The notes under the pieces: generated by a model | The model's database searches: none | What the model was told of the DNA's origin: nothing | Seen by the model: only the letters and a program-made list of their open reading frames with translations | Shown here: piece after piece, positions 44,601 to 55,800 of the stretch | Position numbering within the stretch: the first letter of the stretch is position 1 | Layout: every line of letters starts with the position of its first letter | NCBI RefSeq assembly: GCF_010093535.1 | Contig: NW_022985185.1 | Coordinates: forward strand, 938,200-1,002,199 | DNA length: 64,000 bases | Reading direction: 5' to 3' | From: Lindgomyces ingoldianus | Taxonomy: Eukaryota > Ascomycota > Dothideomycetes > Pleosporales > Lindgomycetaceae | Translations under genes and position numbers: made by a program

Positions 44601-45156
44601 CTTGGAATGATGGGGAAGGTGAGATGTTCGTTGTGAAGTTTCGGCCGTACGGCAAATGGGTGACATTTTCATGGAAGTGTCTTATGGTCAGAAAATCCCG
44701 TTAAGATACCAAAACCCTCTGGTGGATAAACCATGCTATTTTATGTTTTATCAACGCCCTTACTAATTGGTCCAAGTTGAGAACTTCCATCCAACTCACC
44801 AAAGATGATGTGGAACACTGTGTTCCATGCGAAGAACTCCAATAGATCGTCCTAGACTCAGGAAAAGCACCAGAACTCGACATCATTGGGGATGGGCTCC
44901 GAAGACTTGAAATCGGCGCGCTATAGCTCATCAGTGTCGACGGTCGTAAAACGGTAGCTGTGTAGTGCTTCATCGAAGCAGTTATAGAACCTAATGTTGG
45001 TGGACATATGATTGTAGTCTCCGTGATGACTATCGTTTCCCAAACTACATTGCCGGACGTATGCCATATGGCATCCTCTACCGGGACTGCACCGATACAC
45101 CTTACATGTAGCAGTGCTAATAATGAAAAGCTTATTAGGGACGATAAGGGACCCAT
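41643..45156 (-). CDS. GH81 endo-1,3-beta-glucanase (Eng1/Dse4-like), secreted
   Basis: It hydrolyses beta-1,3-glucan in cell-wall remodelling and cell separation. Exons on the minus strand: 45156-44800 (probable), one starting between about 44560 and 44507 and ending 43770, 43720-42313, 42176-42039 and 41959-41643. All internal junctions from 43770 on are GT-AG and phase-consistent. The first exon supplies a signal peptide (MGPLSSLISFSLLALLHVRC) and a Thr/Ser-rich start. A Ser/Thr-rich linker follows. Then comes the GH81 domain: TNKFYANFFLGGQNQPVWTH, DMTSWGIGIDQ, HHFHWGYFVYTAAVIGYLDP, FDWWAGHSWAKGL, the catalytic-region motif DGKDEESSSEDG, and GNKISGVFFDNKVDHTTYFG completed across the last intron. 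The splice between exons 1 and 2 is uncertain (about 240-290 nt, or with an extra exon). Confidence 0.88.
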
Positions 45157-46392
45157 GACGGTCGAGGATTCCAAAGGGGGGAAATAACAGAACGACGTAG
45201 TGAAAGAAGCCAATGAGGTAAGGTTTCATATAGGCGAGAGTAGGAAAGTGTGTCCAAGATTAAAAAGCGCTGAGGGTTTGGTTCGTGAATCGACAGCTCG
45301 CACTCCATTATCAGAAGAAACTTGAGAAATCTAGCTTTATACAACTAATTCAGAAATAAATAAACATTCGTATGGCCATGGTGAGAGCAAAGCACAGCAT
45401 GATCATCTACCTTGGAGAGAAACATCGAGGACATAGTGTTAGCACTTTTTGGTCTTGTGAGAACGGACACATGGGAAGCGGAGTAAAATAGGTACCCAGT
45501 GGCGTGGCTAAGAGAGTCCAGAGAAGAGAGTCGATGCTACCTTGTGATATGTGGAGAAACATGTCGTCCTCGAAAGAAGTAAGCAGTCTCATCCATCAGA
45601 CAAGGAATAGGGCAAATGACAAGTCTTTGTAGAACTTGGACGAGTGTAGACGATTTAAGGTTTAGGCTCACTGGAAACCAAGCAATAATTAACGACGGGT
45701 AATGGGAGAATTGGACAGGGTGGAAGCAAGGATTGATGCTCATCCGGGTTGGGGGCCAAAAAGAAACGCCACTGCGATACATGGCTAATGCACGAGTTGG
45801 TTCCTGCAGTCGGGGAAACGCTGGCCCGCAGTCGGGTAATACGGGGTGCAAGCGCTCGGTGCTGATTCTAAGTAGGTAGTAGATAGGATTCTTGTTGTAG
45901 TGCGCGACTAGGTTGAAAGGGCGGAGTGGATGCTACTGCTACGGGAGTCTATGTGACTTATCTGCCTGATGGGAAGCATGTAAGAGCCGTTGATATCCAC
46001 ACCAAGAGACGGGTGATAAAGAACAACGATTAATGAGCTGTTCACGAAGAAGGGTGGCGTTGGAAGCTGACGTGAAGAGGAGATGTCCAAGCCAAGAAAT
46101 TATCCGGGAGAGAGTCGCTGCCGAACGAACGGGACAGGCGGGCCTGTGTCAAAATGGGGTGGTTAGGTGACGAACCTTCTGGGCGGCACTTGATGCACGC
46201 CATTCTATATGAAGCAATTGTAACACCAAAAGGTCATTGGAAGTCTCGATTCCATGTCACAGGATCCATAAGGAGATACGTTTCACAAAATGAGGCTCAT
46301 TAAGAACGTCACAGTCTTGCCACGGAAAGCTACATATGGTAACAATGCATCTATCCCACCCAGAGCCTGTGGGCAAGATCATATGCGAGACT
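45157..46392. promoter_or_regulatory. Upstream region of GH81 gene, downstream of Utp14
   Basis: About 1.2 kb between two minus-strand genes. It must hold the GH81 promoter and the Utp14 3' UTR. No further gene, RNA or repeat supported. Confidence 0.45.
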
Positions 46393-49332
46393 CTAAACCA
46401 GCGGTTTCGCCATTGGCCTGATGATCCCTTGCTTAACAATAACCCTCGGCTTAGTCGCACCCTGAAACGTTTTCTTTGTCGTCCACTCTGGCCCCTTTGG
46501 TAACCGCAAACTCCTCTCATACTGCTCCTTAGTCTCATATGGGAACGGCAATGAGCTCGCAAGATACTTTTTGTTCTTCCGAACTTTCTTCTCATTGATA
46601 ATGACTCTTTCGAGCTTCGCATCTTTCCGCTTATTTGCCTGTATACCATTTTGCTTGACGAGGCTGCGGCCTTTGTTCTTAGATTGCTCCCACTTGCTGA
46701 GTCCTTCGCCGACCCAACTGCCCCAGCCTGGAAGTGTGTTGTCGATAACCTTGTCATCTTCGTCTTCCATAATGGCCCTCTTTTCAGCGGCGAAATCGGC
46801 TTCGACGTCATCACCTGCGAAGCCTTTGGCTGTGAGCTCCTGATTGCGTAGTACGATGCCGAGGTCAACACCCTCGCTCTCGGTGTCATCCTGATCTTGG
46901 TTGGTGTTATTACCGTACGTGACAGTTTGCCAGCCGTCCGCGTCTGGCGCACTGATCTCAGGTTCAGGGAGACTGTCGTCTGATGACTTCGTTTTGATCT
47001 TGATTTTGGTCTTCGGCTTTGCCTTCTGCTGGCTGGCTTGGATTGTATCATGCGCTTTCCACGAGAGGTCAGGTTCTTGACCGGCTTCCATCTTCTTGGG
47101 CCTCTTCTCCTTCGATGCTTTCATTAAGAAAGGGTTGTTTACCACAACATTCCTTGGTGAGGCCGCTCCTTGGGGTTGCTTTGACTTGGTGGGTGTAGCC
47201 TTGGTGATATCATCCAGAGAGTCTTGAGCGGCGTTATCATTTGCGCCTTCATAGGCTGCCTCTTCATCGAAATCCGGTCTCTCCTCGAACTCACTGCGTT
47301 TACTTTGTATGGTGGGGATACCTGCATTAGTTGTAGGGCCGAATTTTCGACGGCCAGCGCGCGCAGCATTTTCGTCTTCGTCTTCGCTCGGGCCCTCCTC
47401 TCCTGCGAGTTCTCGTCGTAGATGCTCTATCTCTTGGTCATTTCTCTGCTTCCTCGCCGCCTCAGCCTTTTGCATGAACATCATAGAGCCCAGCTTGGAT
47501 TGGTCAGTAGCGAAAGGGTTTTGCTTCAAGCGACCCAGCTGGCGTTGTAGTCCTTGGGCACCGTCTGCATCATCTCCACCTTCGTTTTCATCCTCTTCAC
47601 TAGATATATCGGAGCCAACCTCATCCTCGTCACGAACCTCCTTGCCCTCAATTCTTCGCCGAAGCTCCTCATTCCGACGAGCCATTTCGGTCACACCTGC
47701 GCGAGCGTCCTCGTCCCAGGCCGCCCTACCACTGTCTTTGATGCCTTTTGCCCACTTGCTCTCTCGATGTTTTGCACCCATTCGCTCCTCTGCGCGTCGG
47801 CGATCATTGTACTCGCGCTCATCTTCGGAGACATCTACACCGTCCGCCTTCAGAGCATCTCTTTCTCGCTGTTCTATCCTTTCGCGTTCCTTCCTATGAA
47901 CTCTCCGGTAAGCCTTGCTCTTGATCTTCTTCACCCTCTTTGCACGAACTTCTTCGCGGAAGAGTAGTTCTCGCTGCTTGCGAAGTTCCGCCCGGCGTGC
48001 CTGGACTTCTTCAAGCGGCAGCTTATTAATCTGCAGCTCTTCCCATTTCTGTATCTGCTGTTCGTCGTCCTTCCCATTAGAGAGGCCGCTTTGCTGGAGG
48101 ATCTTTTGGATGGTGCTCTCAAGGTCGTTCGTAGGAGCTTCCGTTGTAGTAGGCTGGAGGCGGCTCTCGCCGAACGTTTCCCCAGCACGAGGATGCACGA
48201 GAGGGAAGGATAGGTGCTCGGCTCGCCGGTTGTGCTTGACAGTATCTACCCATCGTCCCAGGGTTTCGTTGGTTTTCTCTGTGGCGGCAGTCCGATCTAG
48301 CTTGTCCTGTTGACGTTTTGGGAGGGGTGCATTGAGCTTCCTAGCAATGTCATTCCGTTTAGGCGGTTTCAGATCATCCCGTAACAGTTTGAGTGACCTT
48401 TTCCGGTCCGGGTCTGTGACCTTGGGTTTGAAGCTCGCAATGTCGACTTTCCTGAGGACGCCGAATTCGGAGGGAGTGCCGGATTCATGAACCTCAACTT
48501 TTCGCGTGCCTTTGGCTGGAGCTTCTTCTTCTGTTGGCAATGATGATATTAAGTTCTTTAGCTTTTCCATCTTGGAGGGATCAGCATCGTCGTCCTCATC
48601 TGACATGGAGAGGTCGGAGGCTCCGTCTAGAGCAAAGTCTTCTTCCTGGCTATGCTCACCATCGCTTTCCTCAAACCTCGCTTTTTTATTTTTCTTATTC
48701 TTTGGTCTCTCCTCCTCGCTATCCTCATACTGATCCAACGCCGTCGCAAGATCAATCGCATCCTCCCCCAAGTCATCCTCATCTTCCTCCTCCCCATCTG
48801 CACTCTCTCCCTCATCGAGATCAATCTGCTCAATCCTTGCCTCATCTTCATCATCCACAACCTTTGCGCTCTTCCTCGGCTTCCCTTTCCTTTTCTGATT
48901 ACTCACACTCCCCCGAAAAACCCACCCCTCAAACCGCTCCTCATCACTCTCCCCAAATGCCTCGTCGCTATCAATGTCACTATCATCATCCTCATTCACA
49001 CGTCCCATCGTCCATTTATTCCCTTCCGAGTCACTCCCCTCGTCCAGACTCAATTCCCCACTGTCCACTTTCTTCATCTTCCTTTTCCGAGCGTCGGTTG
49101 CATCTTCGTCCTCGCTATCCTCCGGACCTTCATCTTCACCACGGGGCCGTTTACGGCGAGACGAGAGATCCGATTCACCGAGACGGTGTTGTCGAATTTT
49201 TTGGTGGGAGGTGGTGGAGTGCGAGGCGATGGAAAAGGCGTCGAGGGCACGCTTTTGGGATTTTCTGGGGTTGCGGATGGAGGGACGGGGTTTGGTGGAT
49301 GGCGGCGAGCCTCTGGATATTCTCGGCGGCAT
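46393..49332 (-). CDS. UTP14: U3 snoRNP protein Utp14 (SSU processome)
   Basis: Single uninterrupted exon of 979 residues starting at the first ATG (MPPRISRGSPPSTKPRPSIR). Utp14 is a nucleolar component of the small-subunit processome that activates the helicase Dhr1 during 18S rRNA maturation (known for the yeast protein). Recognition rests on the long acidic N-terminal half with D/E runs, the basic central part (KIKSKAYRRVHRKERERIEQ), the conserved NPFLMKASKEK segment, the LPGWGSWVGEGLSK motif near residue 860, and the C-terminal block (SSLPFPYETKEQYERSLRLP then GPEWTTKKTF). Length matches the family (about 900-1000). It is divergently transcribed from the mL41 gene, whose ATG is 258 bp away, so they likely share a promoter. 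This also fits co-regulation of ribosome-related genes. Confidence 0.96.
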   Translation of the reverse strand: MPPRISRGSPPSTKPRPSIRNPRKSQKRALDAFSIASHSTTSHQKIRQHRLGESDLSSRRKRPRGEDEGPEDSEDEDATDARKRKMKKVDSGELSLDEGSDSEGNKWTMGRVNEDDDSDIDSDEAFGESDEERFEGWVFRGSVSNQKRKGKPRKSAKVVDDEDEARIEQIDLDEGESADGEEEDEDDLGEDAIDLATALDQYEDSEEERPKNKKNKKARFEESDGEHSQEEDFALDGASDLSMSDEDDDADPSKMEKLKNLISSLPTEEEAPAKGTRKVEVHESGTPSEFGVLRKVDIASFKPKVTDPDRKRSLKLLRDDLKPPKRNDIARKLNAPLPKRQQDKLDRTAATEKTNETLGRWVDTVKHNRRAEHLSFPLVHPRAGETFGESRLQPTTTEAPTNDLESTIQKILQQSGLSNGKDDEQQIQKWEELQINKLPLEEVQARRAELRKQRELLFREEVRAKRVKKIKSKAYRRVHRKERERIEQRERDALKADGVDVSEDEREYNDRRRAEERMGAKHRESKWAKGIKDSGRAAWDEDARAGVTEMARRNEELRRRIEGKEVRDEDEVGSDISSEEDENEGGDDADGAQGLQRQLGRLKQNPFATDQSKLGSMMFMQKAEAARKQRNDQEIEHLRRELAGEEGPSEDEDENAARAGRRKFGPTTNAGIPTIQSKRSEFEERPDFDEEAAYEGANDNAAQDSLDDITKATPTKSKQPQGAASPRNVVVNNPFLMKASKEKRPKKMEAGQEPDLSWKAHDTIQASQQKAKPKTKIKIKTKSSDDSLPEPEISAPDADGWQTVTYGNNTNQDQDDTESEGVDLGIVLRNQELTAKGFAGDDVEADFAAEKRAIMEDEDDKVIDNTLPGWGSWVGEGLSKWEQSKNKGRSLVKQNGIQANKRKDAKLERVIINEKKVRKNKKYLASSLPFPYETKEQYERSLRLPKGPEWTTKKTFQGATKPRVIVKQGIIRPMAKPLV

Positions 49333-49590
49333 CGTGGTACAATCTAGTGCTCGGTCGAGCTGTTCGTTGTAGCTAGAAACGGGAGCCCTGGAGAATCTTC
49401 GAAATTGGTGGAAAGCCGTGCGCGAAATCTTGGCATAGGCTTTTTTTTCCCTTGATGATGATGATCCCGGAATTCAGCCGACGAGCTCCGAGCTCTAGTC
49501 GATTCACCTTTCAATTCATTGTTCAATTCACCGTTCTCCCCTCCAGCCATCATAAATCCTACCTTTACGTCCATGAACTAAATATTCACC
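49333..49590. promoter_or_regulatory. Divergent promoter between UTP14 and MRPL27
   Basis: 258 bp separate the two start codons. A T-run (GGCTTTTTTTTCCC, about 49438-49451) is a possible nucleosome-depleting tract. No TATA box is obvious. Confidence 0.5.
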
Positions 49591-49996
49591 ATGTTCAAAC
49601 CTACGGCACCCCTCTACCGCCGCATACGCCGCCTCCCGCTCACGACAAAAATGGTCAATAAGGGCTTCTACAAAGGCAATCGCGTTGGCAGTATGGGCGC
49701 GATAAACCAATACGGACGCTTTAAGCCGGATTACAGCAAGATACGGACATACCCTGAACCGATATATTTGAAGGAGACGAATGTAAGTGCCCAAACGTGA
49801 GATTTTGTTCAGGGGATTGGTTGGGATTTGGATGGGCGCTGACTTTTTGATGGATTAGTTGACGCCGTTTGTGAGCAAGGTTGTAGAGAAGGTGAAGGTG
49901 GGGGAGGATGGGGAGGAAGGAGAGGGTCCTAACGGGGGTAAGTGGGACGGGCAGAGGTATTTGATGTTGTGGAAAGAGAGGAATGGGCAGGATTGA
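49591..49996 (+). CDS. MRPL27: Mitochondrial large-subunit ribosomal protein mL41 (yeast MRPL27)
   Basis: Exons 49591-49782 and 49859-49996, joined across a 76-nt intron (GTAAGT...GATTAG), give a 109-residue basic protein. The N-terminal part (MFKPTAPLYRRIRRLPLTTK) looks like a mitochondrial targeting sequence. The core NKGFYKGNRVGSMGAINQYG then RFKPDYSKIRTYPEP and the LTPFVSK segment are characteristic of mL41/MRPL27. It is a structural component of the mitochondrial 54S subunit. Length fits fungal orthologues. Divergent from UTP14 and convergent with COQ3. Confidence 0.93.
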
Positions 49997-50344
49997 AGGA
50001 TGGGTGGAAAGGACGAGGGGTGTACGATATAGTAGGTCTAGAATCTTGGTCCAAGGGAGTGGGGTGGTGTCTGATGCGATTGGGAAAGATGCATAACATA
50101 TTAGCATTGGTAGGCGTTCTAGGAGGGCGTTGACTTTGAGGTACGAGAGGTTTGAGGGGCTCGGGATGGTGGACATAGGACACGATGGTTTTGGCTCCAG
50201 TCGATGAAGGAACAACTGGGAGGACCTTTTGAGCGTGGTCAATCAATTGAAGAGTTCTTGGTGCTATACTGTACATTTCGGGTATCTTGTATAATTGTCG
50301 TACTGCGACCCACTTATCTTACAACATCTATTTGCTCTGCGCAC
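49997..50344. other. 3' region between convergent MRPL27 and COQ3
   Basis: About 350 bases with no supported gene. Presumably overlapping 3' UTRs. Confidence 0.45.
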
Positions 50345-51319
50345 TCACCCATCCCTCCTAACCCCGAAGAAATAATTCCCCCACGCCTCCCCTCCCGGAA
50401 TCTCCTTCCACCCCAAACCTGGCACATATACCACGCCCATAGCCTTCACGCCTCCATTCCCTCCCCAACCCCCCTTCTCCGCAAACCACTCCCTCAACTC
50501 CCCTTCATTAACATACTTCTGCCACTCATGCGTACCCTTCGGTACAATCCCCAACACATCCTCTGCAACAACATTCGTCACCATCCAGCTCGTCCACGTC
50601 CGTGCAATTGTACTCAACACCAACCAGCCCCCCGGTTTCACATTCGAAATTACTGATTCTAGAAATGGCCCCGGGGCGTTAACATGCTCGAGGACCTCGA
50701 ACAGCGTAACCACATCGAATTTCTCCGCCTCGGAGCCGGGTACTGGCAACTCTTCAATCGATGTATTTAAATACGTCAGCTTCCCCTTCGTCATGAGTGC
50801 CGGATCCCGTCGTTTATGCCCCTCAGCAATGGCGAGAACATCGGGAGTGGGATCGATCGCGGTGACGGAGGCCGTTGTGCGCAATCTCGCAGCAGACTCA
50901 GCGAATATTCCTCCGCCGCAGCCAATATCGAGATAGCGCAATTCCTCCGGGAGGGGGTTGGTGGATGGCGGCGTTGTGTCGAGACAGCGCGAGATGAAGG
51001 TATGCCGTAGCGGGTTCATGAGATGCAGGAGGCGAGAAGGACCGTGTGGGTCCCACCAGCTGGATGCGAGCGCATTGAAGTGGGATACTTCTGCGGGATC
51101 GACGGAGGATTTGGGGGGTGAATGGGGTGGTGAGTGAGTGGATGTGTTGCGGAGAGGGGCTGTGCAGCAAAGCGGTATTCGGGGAATTGGGGCTGTTGTG
51201 GTGGGTCGAGGCGGAAGTTGAGTCGAGAGCCTTTGGAGGGAGCACAGAGCCCTGGGTGGGTTTAGAGGTGCCATTGAGTTGGTGTTGGGAGGATTGATGT
51301 TCAGTTTGGTGGAGAGCAT
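50345..51319 (-). CDS. COQ3: Ubiquinone biosynthesis O-methyltransferase Coq3
   Basis: SAM-dependent O-methyltransferase that carries out both O-methylation steps of coenzyme Q synthesis in the mitochondrial matrix as part of the CoQ synthome. Single exon, 324 residues from ATG 51319 (a second in-frame ATG at 51274 gives 309). The N terminus is Ser/Thr/Pro/Arg-rich, as expected for mitochondrial import. Signature segments: SHFNALASSWWDPHGPSRLL and HLMNPLR at the start of the domain, SAM-binding motif I LDIGCGGGIFAESAARL, AIDPTPDVLAIAEGH, EVLEHVNAPGPFLESV, and LSTIARTWTSWM. The C terminus contains MGVVYVPGLGWKEIPG, also typical. Start choice between the two ATGs is uncertain; the longer form keeps a longer presequence. 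Confidence 0.95.
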   Translation of the reverse strand: MLSTKLNINPPNTNSMAPLNPPRALCSLQRLSTQLPPRPTTTAPIPRIPLCCTAPLRNTSTHSPPHSPPKSSVDPAEVSHFNALASSWWDPHGPSRLLHLMNPLRHTFISRCLDTTPPSTNPLPEELRYLDIGCGGGIFAESAARLRTTASVTAIDPTPDVLAIAEGHKRRDPALMTKGKLTYLNTSIEELPVPGSEAEKFDVVTLFEVLEHVNAPGPFLESVISNVKPGGWLVLSTIARTWTSWMVTNVVAEDVLGIVPKGTHEWQKYVNEGELREWFAEKGGWGGNGGVKAMGVVYVPGLGWKEIPGGEAWGNYFFGVRRDG

Positions 51320-51655
51320 TGGAGGGAGCTTCAAGGTTGATGTCACTAAATTTCAAGCACGGACCATAAGGTCATGCTCACATTGCTTGGTGTCAAGATT
51401 CGAGAACACAAGTATGTTCATATTCATACTCAGGGGCAAGGTCTTGTCTATGGCTGGATATAAATTTCACAATGGCCCAGGAAAACATTCATGTTGTACT
51501 CGTGTAGTAGTTACAGTGTGAGAGAGCTCCGAGTCCGAGCGCCCAGTCATCCTTAAGCATGCCATGCAAATCAAAAGGAAATTTTCCACGTACGCCATGC
51601 AAGGTTATCCGATAAACGATCCCTATCGCCGATGCTATGCAGTGAGAAATAAAAA
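51320..51655. promoter_or_regulatory. Intergenic region: COQ3 promoter and TFA2 3' end
   Basis: 336 bp between two minus-strand genes, containing the COQ3 upstream region. Nothing specific seen. Confidence 0.4.
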
Positions 51656-52459
51656 TTACTTCCTCTTGTGGGAGTAGTCTTTGAGGATGGACGCCATATG
51701 GGTATTGGTCTGCTTGCCGCCCCGCCTTGGCGCCTTCTTCTTCTTCTCCTTCGGTTTCGCAGCCATAGCCGCACGAGGGGCGCTAGAAGGCTTCAGACCC
51801 GCTGCTACCAGCTTGTTCCGCAGATCGTCCGGATTTGGGGGCAGCAGTATCTTGTGCCACTCGTTCCTGAAATCTTCGTCAAGGTTGTGCATGAGAGACG
51901 GATCGTTGATCCACACCGTCTTAGCGACTTGGTCCTTCTTGTTGCGGTTGACTAGAATTTCCCTCTTCCGCTCCGGCTCCCTAATCTCCTCGTGCACATT
52001 CGGCCAGCCATCCTTGAGCTCCCGCACAGCCAATCCTTGCGCCGACTTCTGCGTCTGGAGCCAGCCCTTGAGTTGCGCAGCATTGCGGATGTCGTACTTG
52101 GGTTTGTAGCGATAGGTGTTGTCCCGGGGATTGTGCTCGATGCGGCTAGTGGTGGGGCTGCGGAAGATGACCTCCAGCTGCGTGCGAAGGTGGTCCTCGT
52201 GAAGCGGGATGTTGAGGTACTCGGTAATCTCTTGGAAGGTCATCCATCGGCTCTTGCCACGAAGGAACTCGATAGTGTATGTGACCTGGGTGAAGATGTG
52301 GTTGCCAGTGCCGGTGTCCAAGGGCTGCGAGTAGACGGTGGAAGCAGCGACATCATCGGCGGGTCGCTTTCGCTTCGCGCCGCTGTTTGAGGAGTTGGAG
52401 GGCGTGGGAGATGGGGCGCCCAGTCTGGATGCAGCGGAGCTGGCCTTGAGGAAGGACAT
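51656..52459 (-). CDS. TFA2: Transcription initiation factor IIE, beta subunit (Tfa2)
   Basis: TFIIE beta pairs with Tfa1 to recruit and stimulate TFIIH at RNA polymerase II promoters. Single exon, 267 residues, starting at ATG 52459 (MSFLKASSAASRLGAPSPTP). The frame is open further upstream but only from a GTG and with low-complexity sequence, so that is taken as 5' UTR. Core winged-helix segments: FTQVTYTIEFLRGKSRWMTF then QEITEYLNIPL in the first, YRYKPKYDIRNAAQLKGWLQ and KDGWPNVHEEI in the second, then VWINDPSLMHNLDEDFRNEW. The basic tail (KPKEKKKKAPRRGGKQTNTH) matches fungal orthologues. Divergent from MLP1 with 383 bp between start codons. Confidence 0.95.
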   Translation of the reverse strand: MSFLKASSAASRLGAPSPTPSNSSNSGAKRKRPADDVAASTVYSQPLDTGTGNHIFTQVTYTIEFLRGKSRWMTFQEITEYLNIPLHEDHLRTQLEVIFRSPTTSRIEHNPRDNTYRYKPKYDIRNAAQLKGWLQTQKSAQGLAVRELKDGWPNVHEEIREPERKREILVNRNKKDQVAKTVWINDPSLMHNLDEDFRNEWHKILLPPNPDDLRNKLVAAGLKPSSAPRAAMAAKPKEKKKKAPRRGGKQTNTHMASILKDYSHKRK

Positions 52460-52842
52460 AGCTGCGGTTGGGGGGGTGGAGGTATTGATGTGTGTGCAGC
52501 GTCTAGCGAAAGAGTCGCACACCAGGGCCAAGAGAGGCTGTTCCACCGGGTGGTAGAGGTGGTGAAGGTTGGTCGGGGTGAGAGACGGGGTGTAGTGGGT
52601 GTGGGAGTGAAGGGTCACGGTTGGTACTGGTGCTGGTGCTGGTGCTGGCGTGAAATCATGCATGCGGCGGTGCCAAGACGCCGCTGGCTTGTGCACCCAT
52701 TCGTTTGTTTCTCTGCCCTCGCGACTCTGTCTTGTCTGCCTGTGTTATTTGAATCCCCATTATTGTCGCCAACCGCCCCCGCTCTCCTTTTCTTTCTTTC
52801 TCGATAATGCGCTAGCCCTGCCCTCCGCACTTCCTTCCCACC
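52460..52842. promoter_or_regulatory. Divergent promoter TFA2 / MLP1
   Basis: 383 bp between the start codons. It contains a GGTGCT tandem run (GGTACTGGTGCTGGTGCTGG, about 52622-52645) and a pyrimidine-rich tract just before the MLP1 ATG (CTTTTCTTTCTTTCTCG). No classical TATA box seen. Confidence 0.45.
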
Positions 52843-55800
52843 ATGGCTGCGGCTGCAGTGGACATTGGCTACCTCGCCGCGTCCTACTCCATTCCCGAGC
52901 CTTCCTTGCAATCTTTAATTGATTCCCCCACTACTGAGTTGATCCATTCTCTTCTTGTGCAGATCGAGGCCAAGGCGCGAGAATTCGATGAAATCAAGGC
53001 CGAACAGCTCCGCTCCGACGTGGAGCTTGAGACCGTTGTCCGCTCCAGCGACACCCGCGCGCGCTCTCTCAAAGCATCCGTCGACAAAGCTCTGAAGGAT
53101 GTCGAGGAGCTGAGGAGGAGGCTCAGCTCAGAAGGTAAGCCTACACCTCTGTGTCTCGACCCCGAGCTCCTCCTGACAAGCAGCGTCCTATAGAAAATGC
53201 CCGTACCCAGGTCGAGGCAGAGCTCGAACAATTGAAGTCTTCTACCTCGAGCTCCGTATCCGAAGTCCAGACGCTCGAATCACGTGTCAAGACGCTCGAG
53301 GCTCAGAACCGAGACGCCGTTGCCCTCCATGACGCCAAATCCGCCGCCCACGACCAACTTGCCCAGGAGCTTTCGGCCCAACACCAGAAGCTTGTCGGTT
53401 ACCGGAAGCAGGTAGCTGAGCTAGAAGAGAGGAATCAATCTCTGGAGAATGCATCTACAAGTACAAAGTTCCGTGAACAGAGTCTTCAACAGGAAATCGA
53501 GCTCCTGAAGAAGCACAATGACTGGTATGAATCTGAAATGAAGACGCGCGCCACCGAAAATACCAAGTTCCGCAAAGAAAAGAACGCCCAAATTTCCGAG
53601 CTGCAACGAGCCAATGCGGATGCCAGCCAAACAATCGACTCTCTTCGCCGGACTGAGGCGTCGCAGCGCCTGCGCCTAGAAGAGCTGGACCAGAAAGTGG
53701 AGGAATCTCTGGTGAGGATCCAGGAACTGCAGGATGCGGCGACCAAGGATAACGAGTCATACCGTGCGGAGATTGATGGTGTTCGGCGACTGGCTGCACT
53801 TCAGGAACGCGCTGCGGATACGGCCAAGGCGCGCTTGCAGGAGGTTCAGGCACAGTCCGATCACATCAATGACAACGCTGCTGAAGAACTTGGTCAGATG
53901 CAGGCTGAGCTTGAATCGGAACGCAATCAGAGGGAGGCCGGTGAGGTTCGGGTGGCTGAACTGGAGGCGCAGGTTGAGGTTCTCGAATCTAATGTTTCTG
54001 AACTGAGGCATTCGGCCCGTATGCCAGGAACCCCACGACGTGGAATCAATACTTCCTTCGACACCCCTGGAAGAGCCGGATCGCCAGTCGCCTTCACTCC
54101 TGGAGGCTCGAGAAGCAGGAGTGGCATGTCTGTTTCACAGCTTTTCGCAGAGAACACGCAGTTGAAAGCCGACTTACGGGCGAGCCGAGCGCAAGAAGAA
54201 AAGCTGAGGGCGTCTATGAACGAAATGTTTGAGGAGCTAGAGAACAAGGCGCCCGAGTTGGACGAACTTCGTGAAGAGAACGAGCGTTTAACGGCTGGAT
54301 ACGGCGAGCAGTCCGCTATCGCGGAAGAAGCAGTCAAGGATCGGGAAGCGGCACGGAAAGAGGCCCGGAAATACCAGGGCGAAATCAAGGGCAACCATCG
54401 TGAAATCGCAATACTGAATCAACAACTTCGCGACGTGAGCTCACAGCTCAAGTTTCTGTTAGTGCAGCAGCAAGCTCGAGATCAAGGCCTCGAGGCTCTC
54501 AACCCTGCACAGCAGGCTTATTTGCGGCAGATTGACAATGGGGAGGTCCTTCAAGACCAGCTCGATGACTCGACAGCCACCGGGCGCTTGATCAGTCAAC
54601 ATCTAGTGTTGTTTAGGAACGTCGCGGAGCTTCAGAACAAGAACCAGGAAGTCCTAACTGCAATTCGGAAAGTCGCCGAGCAATACGAAGGAACTGAAGC
54701 ACAGGAAAACACAAAACAAATCGAGAAGACCGAAAAGGAGCTGGAACACGTCAAGAACCAACTCGCCCAATGTCAGGACGAACTCAAATCTCTCACAGTC
54801 CGAGTGCAGAGCACCACCAAAGAACGGGATATGTTCCGCCGAATGGTCACCAACCGCGGCCAGATCCCCCCGGGATCAGACATAGCATCAATTCTTGGTC
54901 AGTCAGTCGATGGAAGGGCTACTATTACGCCTCCACCTGGGAACTTGGCTCAGAGCGTCGAACAAACACCTCGCCCCACGGAACTCGCAGAGTACGCCAA
55001 GTTGCTGAAGGATATGCAGGCCCATTTAGATGCGCTCAAGCACGAAAGTGCCACAGACTTAACGTCACTAAAGCAACAAGTCGACAGTCTTGCTAAGGAC
55101 AAGAGCGAACTTAATAGTGAGAACTCTAGGCTTAGTCATGCGGTTAGCATGGCCCAAGAGCGATATGGTCTACTTCAAACCAAGCTCAGCCAACTGCAAA
55201 CGGAAAATAGCGAGATTCAGAAGCGCGCGGAATCCTTCCAAGAGCTTGCTACAAAACAGGACATTCGCACGCAGCAAACCGCAGAGGAGCTTGTTGAAGC
55301 GAAGAATATGGCGGACAGCCTGGCACGAGAGAACAGCAATCTCAAAGCTTCGCAGGTGTTGGCCAAGTCGATCGAAGCCCGCCTTAGCGACGACAACAAA
55401 GCCCTTTTGGATGAGAGGTCCCGACTTAACAAGATGATGAACGACCTTCAGAATATGCAGAATGAGCGGGAGGCAACAGACGCAGAGAATCGACGCCGCT
55501 TGCAAAATCGAGCTGATTCCCTCGAATTAGAACTCCAAACCGTTAAACGAAAGCTAGAGGATGAGGTTGAGGAGAACAAGAAGGCTTCCTTGCGACGCGA
55601 ATATGAGTCGACTGAAACCCGCAAGAAGATCGATGATCTGACAAGAGCATTGAACAATATTCGGCCTGAGCTTGCCACGGTGAAAACGCAGCGTGACCAG
55701 CTTCAAGTCCGTGTCGACGAATTGAAGGTTGAGCTGCGAATCGCCGAAGAACGCACCCAAACTCTTCACTCCAGCCCAAGCAGGCATATGAACGGCTCTC

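Noticed and set aside
47309..49376. Long plus-strand open frames opposite UTP14
   Set aside because: They are mirror frames of the acidic, GA-rich minus-strand gene and show no domains.
52460..52696. N-terminal extension of TFIIE beta from 52696
   Set aside because: The frame begins with GTG, is low-complexity and has no ATG close to its start in good context; the ATG at 52459 gives the expected family length.
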